Assembly: GCA_041588495.1 (NCBI GenBank)
Contig: JBFGWM010000186.1
Coordinates: forward strand, 1 to 5,816
Reading direction: 5' to 3'
DNA length: 5,816 nt
DNA from: JBFGWM01 sp041588495
GTDB lineage: Bacteria; Pseudomonadota; Gammaproteobacteria; Pseudomonadales; JBFGWM01
This document shows, piece by piece, positions 1 to 5,697 of the stretch. Position numbers and translations under genes: made by a program. The stretch's first letter is position 1. Each line of letters opens with the position of its first letter. The notes under the pieces were generated by a model that was not told the DNA's origin, searched no databases, and saw only the letters and a program-made list of their open reading frames with translations.

Positions 1-1
1 C

Positions 2-2374
2 TGCTGGGCCATCAAGAGCGCCGCTACCGGACAGTACGTGGTCGAGTCGGGCGCGGGCTATGCCCTGGGGGATAAGCGGCAGGCGTTTTACCTGAAGCCC
101 ACGGAGCTCGGGAGCTACCTGCTCTTGTCCGGTTATACCGGCGCCGACCGCATTGCCATGGGCACCAAGAAACTGCTCGGGATCACCGATCCGGGCGGGG
201 AGTTCCTGGATGCAGCGGGCAACCTGATCGTCGAGGGTGGCTACGTGGTCAGCGGTCTGGGCGACATGGCCAATTTCGCCACCGAGCCCGTGGGGCGTTA
301 CGGGCGCGCCGTGCGCGCGGTGGGCGAGGAGACCGGCAACGTGGGCGAACGGGCAGCGGACACCGACATCCAGCCTGCACTGGGCATGGTCAACGAGGCC
401 AACGACCTCGCGGTGTGGACGTTCAGCGACCTCGGCAACGGCACCCATGGACTGACGTCCCGGGATACCGGGCTGGCGCTGGCCGGCGGAGACGGACAGG
501 TCGGCCTCATGCCGGGTGGAAGCACCGCCCCGGAAACGCAGTTCCGTCTGGAGTACGTGGGGGACGCCACCTATACCGGCAACGAGATCAATCCCGACGA
601 GGCCTGCGCGGCTTACCCGGAAGCAGACATTGATGCCGAACTGGTGGCGGATGGCGTGAAGCTGTTCCGGGACGCAGCCGGCAGGGAAGTCTACGGATTC
701 ATTGACGGGCACACCCATATCTCGGCGTACGAGTTCATCGGTGGCCGGGTGAACTACGGCGACCCGTTCCACAAGTTCGGCGTCCAGCACGCGATGCACG
801 ATTGTGAGAAGGTGCATGGCCCGCGCGGCACCACCGGACTCGTGGAGATCGCCACCTCCGGAACCACCCCCGACCAGCATGTGACGGAAGGCTGGCCCAA
901 CTTCGAGTTCTGGCCCCAGTACAACTCGCTGCAGCATCACCAGACCTATTACCCGTTTATCCAGCGCACCTACATGGCCGGATTGCGGATCATGCTCATC
1001 CACCTCGTGCACAACGAGATCCTGTGCCAGCTCAATCCGCACAAGGAGCGGGATTGCGACGGCGTGGAGAGCATCACCCTGCAGGCCGTGCGCATGCACG
1101 AGATGGAGCGCTACATCGATGCCCAGCACGGCGGGCCGGGCAAGGGCTGGTTCCGCATCGTCACCACGCCGGCCGAGGCACGCAAGGTCATTGCCGACGG
1201 CAAGCTGGCGGTGATCCTCGGTATCGAGATGTCGAAACCGCTCAACTGTGGGGAGTACCTCGACCAGGCCGAGTGTACCGGTGAGCAGATGCGCGAGCGC
1301 CTGCAGCATTTCTACGAGCTCGGCGTGCGCAACATGTTCCCGGTGCACAAGTTCGACAACGCCTTCGGTGGTCACAAGCCGGACTTCGGTTTCGGCATCG
1401 GCACGGTGCTGACTGCCGGCAACCTGGCGGAGACCGGGCATCCGGTCGAGGTCGAGAAGTGCGACAAGGAAGCGGGCGACATCGACACCGACGGCCCGCC
1501 GGAGGAACGCCTGATGAACCGCCTGCTGGGGCAGATGGAACACACCACCATGGTGGCGTTTCCGGCCTCGGGCCAGGCCGATGATCCGCGCAACGAGTTT
1601 ACCGGCAAGAAGCTGTGCAACGTGCGCGGCCTGACCCCGCTGGGCCACGAACTGATCACCGAGATGATGAACCGCAACATGATCATCGAAACTGATCACA
1701 TCAGTGCCCGCGCCGCGGACGCCATCCTGGCCCGCGCCGAGTCCCGTGGTTACGCGGGCATCGTCAGCAGCCACAACTGGAATGACTCCGGTCGCACCTG
1801 GAAGCGCATCCTCGGCGTCGGCGGCTCGGTCGGACAGTTTGCCAGCGGCAACTGGGTGTCGCGGCTGAAGGGGTTCAACGACAACTTCCTGTCCCTCGGG
1901 CTCGCGGAATACCCGGCCATGGGATTTGCCTCTGACGTGAACGGCATGGCCAGCCTGCCCGGCGTGAGCGGGGCGGAGCGCAACGAGAAGGACTCCATGT
2001 ATACCGGCGCGGATGGCACGTTCATGTCCCTGGACGGCACGGTTCGCTTCAAGCGTTCCAGCCTAGCCAACCGCACGTGGGACATCTACGAGGACGGCGG
2101 GGTGGACCATTACGGCCTGTATGCCGACCTCATCGGTTACAACCTCGTGCACTTCGGTGGCAGCGAGGCGGAAGCACGCGCGGCCTTCGATCCGCTGTTC
2201 CGCTCCGCGGAGCAGTACCTGCGCATGTGGGAGAAGATCGGTGGCAACAACGTGCCCGTGATCGGTGGTGGTGAAGTCGGTGGCGGCGTCGGGCAGGACA
2301 ATCCCAATCGTGGCGGCGGGAATCCCAACAGGGGGCCGGGTAACAATTCCGGTGGCGGGAACCGCAACCCGTAA
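2..2374 (+). CDS. Probable secreted M19-like (renal dipeptidase-type) metallohydrolase, 5'-truncated
   Basis: The frame is open from the first full codon at position 2, so the true start and any signal peptide lie outside the window; 790 residues are visible (numbered here from that codon). The GTG at 38 is only the first start-like codon. Residues 1-200 contain two stretches (CWAIKSAATGQYV and a later AVWTFSDLGNGTHGL) that look like beta-trefoil or lectin-like repeats. A hydrolase domain follows. It has DGHTHI (His237, His239), LGIEM (Glu409), TDHIS (His566), SSHNW (His591) and ASDVNG (Asp645). These match in order the zinc ligands and catalytic residues of membrane/renal dipeptidases (HxD, E, H, H, D), but the first motif is HxH. 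Eight cysteines beyond residue 1 suggest an oxidising, extracytoplasmic location. The last ~35 residues are a Gly/Asn/Arg/Pro-rich tail. Substrate is unknown: a dipeptide, another amide or a lactone are all possible. The superfamily call is fairly firm; exact function is not. Confidence 0.8.
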   Translation, partial: CWAIKSAATGQYVVESGAGYALGDKRQAFYLKPTELGSYLLLSGYTGADRIAMGTKKLLGITDPGGEFLDAAGNLIVEGGYVVSGLGDMANFATEPVGRYGRAVRAVGEETGNVGERAADTDIQPALGMVNEANDLAVWTFSDLGNGTHGLTSRDTGLALAGGDGQVGLMPGGSTAPETQFRLEYVGDATYTGNEINPDEACAAYPEADIDAELVADGVKLFRDAAGREVYGFIDGHTHISAYEFIGGRVNYGDPFHKFGVQHAMHDCEKVHGPRGTTGLVEIATSGTTPDQHVTEGWPNFEFWPQYNSLQHHQTYYPFIQRTYMAGLRIMLIHLVHNEILCQLNPHKERDCDGVESITLQAVRMHEMERYIDAQHGGPGKGWFRIVTTPAEARKVIADGKLAVILGIEMSKPLNCGEYLDQAECTGEQMRERLQHFYELGVRNMFPVHKFDNAFGGHKPDFGFGIGTVLTAGNLAETGHPVEVEKCDKEAGDIDTDGPPEERLMNRLLGQMEHTTMVAFPASGQADDPRNEFTGKKLCNVRGLTPLGHELITEMMNRNMIIETDHISARAADAILARAESRGYAGIVSSHNWNDSGRTWKRILGVGGSVGQFASGNWVSRLKGFNDNFLSLGLAEYPAMGFASDVNGMASLPGVSGAERNEKDSMYTGADGTFMSLDGTVRFKRSSLANRTWDIYEDGGVDHYGLYADLIGYNLVHFGGSEAEARAAFDPLFRSAEQYLRMWEKIGGNNVPVIGGGEVGGGVGQDNPNRGGGNPNRGPGNNSGGGNRNP

Positions 2375-2379
2375 GACTT

Positions 2380-2400
2380 CCCCGCCGCATCGCGGCGGGG
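2380..2400 (+). terminator. GC-rich hairpin, likely terminator of the M19-like gene
   Basis: A perfect 9-bp inverted repeat, CCCCGCCGC / GCGGCGGGG, with a 3-base ATC loop begins six bases after the TAA stop. The following bases TATT are only mildly T-rich on the + strand. On the - strand the stem is followed by AAGTC, so it fits termination of the + gene better than of the convergent dehydrogenase. A second, weaker stem (CGGGC-GTCA-GCCCG, 2426-2439) lies between it and the dehydrogenase stop and has no T-run on either side. Confidence 0.65.
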
Positions 2401-2460
2401 TATTCCGGGTTGGCGCGTGGCGGGTCGGGCGTCAGCCCGGTCCGCGGCGCACGGGGCCTT

Positions 2461-3672
2461 CTACGGCAGCATCTGCCGGATGAAGTCCTCGCAGGTTTTC
2501 TGGTCCATGTAACGCGGCACCGCGTAGGTGTAGTGGGCTTCCTTCAGCGCCGCCTTGGCGATCGCCGGGATGTCCTCCTCGCGCAGCTTGTCATGCTTCT
2601 CCGGGATTCCGAACTCGCGGTTCAGCTCCCGGATGTGCTCGATGAACTTGTCGGCCAGCTGGCTCTTCTTGTTGCCGCGTTTTTTCAATCCGCTGACTTC
2701 CGCCAGCCGCGCCAGGCGCTCGGTGCAATTCGGCTTCGAGTATTCCAGCACGTAGGGCAGGATGATCGCGTTCGCGAGGCCGTGGGGCGTGTGGTAGTAC
2801 GCCCCGAAGTTGTGGGCGATGGCGTGCACGTAGCCGACCCCGGCGCGGGTGAATGCAAGCGCCGCGTAGAACGAGGCCTGGGTCATGTTCTGACGGGCTT
2901 CTACATCTGATCCGTTTTTCACCGCGGTGGGCAGGTTTTCCATGATCAGCTTGGTCGCGGCAATCGCGTAGGTGTCGGTGTCCGGCAGCGCGTTCTTGGA
3001 AATGTACGCCTCCACCGCGTGGGTGAGGGCGTCCATCCCGGTGGCCGCGGTGATCGCGGGGGGCAGGCCGGTCATCAGGGTGCCGTCGAGGGCCGCCATC
3101 ACCGGCACCAGCTTGGTGTCCATGATGGCGCTTTTTTTCTGTTTCTCGGGGTTGGAGACCACCGCCGCAACCGTGACCTCGGAACCGGTGCCCGCGGTGG
3201 TCGGAATCGCGTACAGCGGCATGGGCGTCTTGAAGACCTTGAACAGGCCTTCCATTTTCTCGATGGATTTCTTGTTGGTGGCGCGCGCCGCGATGACCTT
3301 TGCCGCGTCGATCGAGGAGCCGCCGCCGACGGCGAGGATGGCCTGGCACTTTTCCTTCTTGAGGACCTTCAGGCCGTCCTCGATCTGAGCGATGGTCGGG
3401 TCCGGCTTGACGCCGTCATAGATCACGAACTTCACGCCGTGCTTCTTAAGCTCGGCCTGGATGTCGTCGAGGAGACCGAGCTTGATGAGCATGGCATCGG
3501 TGACGATCAGAATCTTGGTCATGCCCATCTGGGCGATGGCCTCGCACAGCTGCAGCGAGGATCCCGGGCCGGAGAACAGGGTCGGCTTGGGAAACGGCAG
3601 CGCCTTGGTCACGCCCTTGAGGGCCTTCATCAGGTTCTCGTAACCCTTCACCTTGGCTGGAAACGGGATCAT
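2461..3672 (-). CDS. Iron-containing (type III) alcohol dehydrogenase
   Basis: A complete 403-residue cytoplasmic NAD(P)-dependent oxidoreductase of the Fe-ADH family (relatives include FucO and Zymomonas AdhB), interconverting an alcohol and its aldehyde or ketone. The N-terminal dinucleotide-binding half carries GGGSSIDAAK (residues 116-125) and PTTAGTGSE (157-165). The C-terminal helical half carries GMDALTHAVEAY (212-223) and VHAIAHNFGAYYHTPHG (282-298). Asp214, His218, His283 and His297 occupy the four iron-ligand positions of FucO, with the identical 4- and 14-residue spacings; His287 matches the conserved histidine between the last two. No key residue is missing. The frame stays open up to 3849, but ATG at 3672 is chosen because GGAGGAG lies six bases upstream and family similarity begins just inside it. 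The stop is TAG. Substrate cannot be read from sequence. It is convergent with the hydrolase gene and shows no co-transcribed partner in the window. Confidence 0.93.
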   Translation of the reverse strand: MIPFPAKVKGYENLMKALKGVTKALPFPKPTLFSGPGSSLQLCEAIAQMGMTKILIVTDAMLIKLGLLDDIQAELKKHGVKFVIYDGVKPDPTIAQIEDGLKVLKKEKCQAILAVGGGSSIDAAKVIAARATNKKSIEKMEGLFKVFKTPMPLYAIPTTAGTGSEVTVAAVVSNPEKQKKSAIMDTKLVPVMAALDGTLMTGLPPAITAATGMDALTHAVEAYISKNALPDTDTYAIAATKLIMENLPTAVKNGSDVEARQNMTQASFYAALAFTRAGVGYVHAIAHNFGAYYHTPHGLANAIILPYVLEYSKPNCTERLARLAEVSGLKKRGNKKSQLADKFIEHIRELNREFGIPEKHDKLREEDIPAIAKAALKEAHYTYAVPRYMDQKTCEDFIRQMLP

Positions 3673-3678
3673 CGTGGG

Positions 3679-3685
3679 CTCCTCC
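3679..3685 (-). promoter_or_regulatory. Shine-Dalgarno of the Fe-ADH gene
   Basis: GGAGGAG on the - strand ends six bases before the ATG at 3672. It settles the start codon against the 59-codon longer open frame. Confidence 0.85.
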
Positions 3686-3693
3686 GTGGTCCG

Positions 3694-3712
3694 GACCCGC
3701 CGGGTGCGGGTC
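3694..3712 (-). other. Leader hairpin just upstream of the Fe-ADH ribosome binding site
   Basis: A perfect 7-bp inverted repeat (GACCCGC / GCGGGTC) with a 5-base loop sits eight bases upstream of the GGAGGAG motif. It would form in the 5' leader of the dehydrogenase mRNA. There is no T-run, so it is not an intrinsic terminator. It may affect mRNA stability or ribosome access, or be chance in GC-rich DNA. Confidence 0.35.
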
Positions 3713-3821
3713 GCGGCCTGAATGCGTTGCTGGTCATGCGCCGCATGGCGCGGTGCCCCGGACCGACCGGCCTGCGATGGACGCCGCCAGGGGTCTTCCC
3801 GGAAAGGGAAACGGGAAATAA

Positions 3822-3849
3822 AGGATAGGTCTTGGGCAGGCAATCGCAA
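3822..3849 (-). promoter_or_regulatory. Candidate promoter for the Fe-ADH gene
   Basis: On the - strand, TTGCGA (3849-3844) is followed after 16 bases by TATCCT (3827-3822). Each is a four-of-six match to the sigma70 consensus. Transcription would start about 145 bases upstream of the ATG, giving a long leader that includes the 3694-3712 hairpin. A 6-bp inverted repeat (TTCCCG / CGGGAA, 3796-3817) lies just downstream of the proposed start. The match is modest and the promoter could lie elsewhere. Confidence 0.3.
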
Positions 3850-3927
3850 GCCATTGTTCAGAAAATGGTCACCACGGGCCGCCTGTATTCCTGCAAAAAC
3901 CTGCCTGGTGGCGCCGGTTCAGGGGGA

Positions 3928-3969
3928 TTGGCGTGAATGGACCGTTCATTGGCATGAATGGACGGTCAA
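3928..3969 (+). repeat. Two abutting 21-bp direct repeats, probable activator or operator site
   Basis: Copy 1 (3928-3948) and copy 2 (3949-3969) touch without a gap and agree at 17 of 21 positions. They share TTGGC, then TGAATGGAC. The 21-bp period is two helical turns, so both copies face the same side of the DNA. The junction also forms an inverted repeat, CCGTTCAT-TGGC-ATGAATGG (3942-3961), with one mismatch. The second copy ends at the expected -35 position of the promoter with TATCAT at 3987. Tandem half-sites 21 bp apart with the proximal one overlapping -35 are the known arrangement at araBAD (AraC family). That regulator class here is inference, and a dimeric repressor using the inverted repeat is an alternative. 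Confidence 0.6.
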
Positions 3970-3992
3970 TTAATAGGCGATCCGCTTATCAT
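3964..3992 (+). promoter_or_regulatory. Candidate promoter for the 65-aa gene
   Basis: TATCAT at 3987-3992 matches the -10 consensus at five of six positions. Seventeen bases upstream, the -35 position (GGTCAA, 3964-3969) is poor and falls inside the second 21-bp repeat, as expected of an activator-dependent promoter. Transcription would begin near 4000, about 27 bases before the chosen ATG at 4027. Confidence 0.45.
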
Positions 3993-4014
3993 TGAATCCA
4001 TGAAAAACCATGCG

Positions 4015-4020
4015 AAGGAA
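4015..4020 (+). promoter_or_regulatory. Shine-Dalgarno deciding the start of the 65-aa gene
   Basis: AAGGAA is spaced six bases from ATG 4027. The upstream in-frame ATGs at 3958 and 4000 have nothing comparable, so this motif selects the 65-residue product. Confidence 0.6.
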
Positions 4021-4026
4021 ACACCA

Positions 4027-4224
4027 ATGGCACCGGCCCATCCCCACACCCCGGAACAGATTCTCGCCCTGCGCGACCTGTTCGTGGAGAACCTGCTGCG
4101 CGCGCGCTGGTTGCGGGGACACCGGTCGGTGTACGTGGAAACCTTCCGCCTGGCCATCCGTGACCTGCACGAACAGTTCCCGGAAATCCTGGTGCCCCAG
4201 GTTCGCCCGCTGGGCGACTGGTGA
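4027..4224 (+). CDS. Small uncharacterised protein, 65 aa
   Basis: I do not recognise this protein. It has no signal peptide, membrane segment or cysteine. After a His/Pro-rich start (MAPAHPHTPEQIL), residues ~8-53 look like two amphipathic helices rich in Leu, Arg and Glu, followed by a Pro-containing end, PQVRPLGDW. Coding status is supported by codon use: about 84% of third positions are G or C, as in the neighbouring genes. ATG 4027 is preferred because AAGGAA (4015-4020) lies six bases before it. The in-frame ATG at 4000 has no Shine-Dalgarno and coincides with the predicted transcription start; using it would give 74 aa. It is divergent from the dehydrogenase and ends 26 bases from the converging response regulator stop, with no hairpin between. 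A small cytoplasmic adaptor or regulator is possible but unproven. Confidence 0.7.
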   Translation: MAPAHPHTPEQILALRDLFVENLLRARWLRGHRSVYVETFRLAIRDLHEQFPEILVPQVRPLGDW

Positions 4225-4250
4225 GCGCCCGTCAATCGCGTCAGGACAAC

Positions 4251-5084
4251 TCAGCCGAGACGTAGCGGGCTGGGCCTGGTCCGGGTTGGGGTGAGCACCC
4301 GGGTGCGCTGGGCGAGAATCGCGTCGACCAGGGCCTGCGTGGTCATCCCGCTCTTGGACATGAATCCGAGGCGACAATGCCCGATCAGTCGCAACGCGCC
4401 GCGGTGCAGGTAGATTTCCTTGCTGCTGGTGAGGAGCACCACCGGGACTTCCGCGGACTCCGCCAGGACCTCCTCGATGAAGGCAAAACCGGTCTCGGTG
4501 CCGAGGTTCCAGTCTGAAAGGACCACGTCGAAGTTTTCCGGATTCCACAGCTTTCGCGCTTCCTCCAGGTTGGCCGCGCGGGTCAGGTTGAAGCGGTATG
4601 GCGAAGCTTCCTCCAGGTAGCTCTCCACGATCAGTGCGTCGTCCTCGTCATCCTCGATATGCAGCACCCGGACCTCGACCTGCAGCAGTTCCTGGATGAG
4701 CGCATGCACTTTTTCCGGGGCCAGTTCCGATTTCTCCAGGAAAAAGATGAGACCGCGGTTGATGAGGTCGAGCACCGCCTCGTCGACCGTCACGCTGGTC
4801 TCTCCGGTCACCAGGACCACCGGGACCTGGATGCCGCGATTGACGAGCGCGCGCAGGAAAGCGCCGCCAGATCCGAACGAATCCGCTGTACTCAGGCGGT
4901 TGTCCACGAAGATGATGTCGTAGGCCTGGATCTTCTGGCGGGCCTCGGCGGCCTTGGAGGTTTCCACGGTCTCGCAGAGATAACCCAGGGGATCGGCCTC
5001 GGCGAGCAGTTCCTTGAAAATAATGTGCTCGTCTGGGTCGTCGTCGACGAACAGGACCCGGATCACGCGTTGATTGTCTTCCAT
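4251..5084 (-). CDS. Double-receiver response regulator without output domain
   Basis: A complete 277-residue cytoplasmic two-component protein of two phosphoreceiver (REC) domains in tandem. REC1 (about residues 8-133) has the acidic cluster Asp14-Asp16, phosphoacceptor Asp61 in FVDNRL, Thr93 in VTG and Lys118 in LEKSE. REC2 (about 138-260) has Glu144-Asp146, Asp191 in SDWNLG, Thr219 in LTSS and Lys244 in MSKSG. Both sets of catalytic residues are intact, so both domains could be phosphorylated. After REC2 only a basic ~17-residue tail remains, with no DNA-binding, GGDEF, EAL or kinase module. The product probably acts by protein-protein contact or as a phosphate relay or sink. ATG 5084 is the first residue before a typical REC beta1 strand (RVLFVDDD). 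A possible AGGA (5099-5096) is 11-12 bases away, rather far. No histidine kinase is adjacent within the window; the divergent membrane gene at 5698 is a possible partner by inference only. Confidence 0.9.
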   Translation of the reverse strand: MEDNQRVIRVLFVDDDPDEHIIFKELLAEADPLGYLCETVETSKAAEARQKIQAYDIIFVDNRLSTADSFGSGGAFLRALVNRGIQVPVVLVTGETSVTVDEAVLDLINRGLIFFLEKSELAPEKVHALIQELLQVEVRVLHIEDDEDDALIVESYLEEASPYRFNLTRAANLEEARKLWNPENFDVVLSDWNLGTETGFAFIEEVLAESAEVPVVLLTSSKEIYLHRGALRLIGHCRLGFMSKSGMTTQALVDAILAQRTRVLTPTRTRPSPLRLG

Positions 5085-5106
5085 CAGTGGTTACTTTTCC
5101 TGCTTG

Positions 5107-5122
5107 TCCGTTGTGGAACGGA
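5107..5122 (-). other. Short hairpin in the response regulator leader
   Basis: A perfect 6-bp inverted repeat (TCCGTT / AACGGA) with a 4-base loop lies 22 bases upstream of the ATG at 5084, just before the possible AGGA. It has no T-run, so it is not a terminator. Its position parallels the hairpin before the dehydrogenase Shine-Dalgarno. Confidence 0.3.
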
Positions 5123-5211
5123 TGCGCGCGGTCGCAGTCGCCTCGGGCATGCCTTCCAGGGTGCCGCCTGTTTGTAACGGGCAGTTTGCGTGCCGGGGGA
5201 AAGCACGTCAA

Positions 5212-5544
5212 TCACGCTGCAGGGCCTGGCCCGGAAACCGGCATCAGCCGCATGCGCTGGCGGGTCACCGTGTCCACGATGCTGTGCATCGACCGACTGT
5301 CGCGGGGCAGCCGCCCGATGCGGTGGTGGCCCAACGGGCGCAAACTGCCGCTGGGAGGCGACATGGCTCCCGCATCGGTCAGGGTCACGTTCGCGGGACG
5401 GTTTCCCTGGTCCGGCAGGTCGCAAAACAAGTCCGGGTCGTCGGAGCTGCCCTCGGAACACGGAATCGTGATGACGGGGTGGCGGTGTGGAATCCGGCGC
5501 CCGTGTTCCCGGATGCTTGCTGGTCCAAATGTCAGTACGCGCAA
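5212..5544 (-). CDS. Doubtful ORF of 110 aa, coding-like composition
   Basis: I do not recognise any domain. The frame runs from a stop at 5586-5584 to TGA at 5214-5212; the only early start is a TTG at 5544 with no Shine-Dalgarno. About 79% of third positions are G or C, rising to ~83% after the first eight codons, close to the 84% of the 65-aa gene. The predicted product is rich in Pro, Arg, Ser and His with no clear hydrophobic core, which argues against an ordinary folded protein. It reads toward the response regulator with a 127-base gap. It could be an orphan gene, a decayed remnant or a chance open frame. Confidence 0.22.
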   Translation of the reverse strand: MRVLTFGPASIREHGRRIPHRHPVITIPCSEGSSDDPDLFCDLPDQGNRPANVTLTDAGAMSPPSGSLRPLGHHRIGRLPRDSRSMHSIVDTVTRQRMRLMPVSGPGPAA

Positions 5545-5639
5545 AAATAACGGCAGGAACCGGATTCCTGGCCGAGTCGCGGGTCACCGAGATGCGTGCA
5601 CGCAGCGGTCCACGACCCGTAATGACACCGTGATTCGGT

Positions 5640-5654
5640 TATACTCCTGATAAT
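5640..5654 (+). promoter_or_regulatory. Candidate -10 region for the membrane-sensor gene
   Basis: TATACT (5640-5645) and GATAAT (5649-5654) each match the -10 consensus at five of six positions and sit in the only AT-rich patch of the gap. No good -35 lies at 16-18 bases from either; ATGACA (5622-5627) is too close to the first and too far from the second. The transcription start would be roughly 40-50 bases upstream of the ATG at 5698. Confidence 0.35.
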
Positions 5655-5697
5655 CTGGCGATTATTCTTTGATTTCCCCGGAAGCCGAGCGCAGCCC

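Larger units (their letters stand above)
5085..5697. other. 613-base stretch without a confident gene
   Basis: This gap separates the divergent response regulator and membrane-protein genes. Several overlapping frames are open on both strands, as expected of GC-rich DNA. Only the minus-strand frame at 5212-5544 has coding-like third positions. TTGACG on the - strand (5211-5206) could be a -35 for the response regulator, but the -10 position 17 bases on (CAAACT) is poor. GGGCC-T-GGCCC at 5222-5232 is a short GC palindrome. Positions 5631-5676 are the most AT-rich part and probably hold the promoter of the rightward gene. I see no RNA gene or repeat array. Confidence 0.5.

Noticed and set aside
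2426..2439. CGGGC-GTCA-GCCCG as a terminator for the dehydrogenase
   Set aside because: Only five base pairs and no T-run on the - strand after it; too weak to call.
3735..3751. Overlapping palindromes (CATGC...GCATG and GCGCC...GGCGC) in the dehydrogenase leader
   Set aside because: Short, mutually exclusive stems of five base pairs in GC-rich DNA; likely chance.
3019..3828. 269-codon + strand frame antisense to the dehydrogenase
   Set aside because: It mirrors the strongly supported Fe-ADH gene; its Gly/Arg/His/Asp-rich translation is typical of an antisense shadow.
3673..3849. 59-codon N-terminal extension of the Fe-ADH frame to an ATG at 3849
   Set aside because: The extension is Arg/Pro/Ala-rich and unlike the family. 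The ATG at 3672 has an ideal GGAGGAG six bases upstream, and the candidate promoter at 3822-3849 would overlap the longer start.
4000..4026. Earlier ATG (4000) for the small gene, giving 74 aa
   Set aside because: It has no Shine-Dalgarno and lies at the predicted transcription start; the ATG at 4027 has AAGGAA at good spacing.
3970..4548. 192-codon - strand frame spanning the small gene and the end of the response regulator
   Set aside because: It overlaps the REC2 coding sequence in another frame and the antisense of the 65-aa gene, has no ribosome binding site, and its translation is low-quality Arg/Pro/His-rich.
5087..5650. 187-codon open frame on the + strand across the right-hand gap
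   Set aside because: Rich in Arg, Gly, Pro and Trp without domain-like pattern; it overlaps other open frames on both strands and the AT-rich promoter patch, so it is most likely chance openness in GC-rich DNA.
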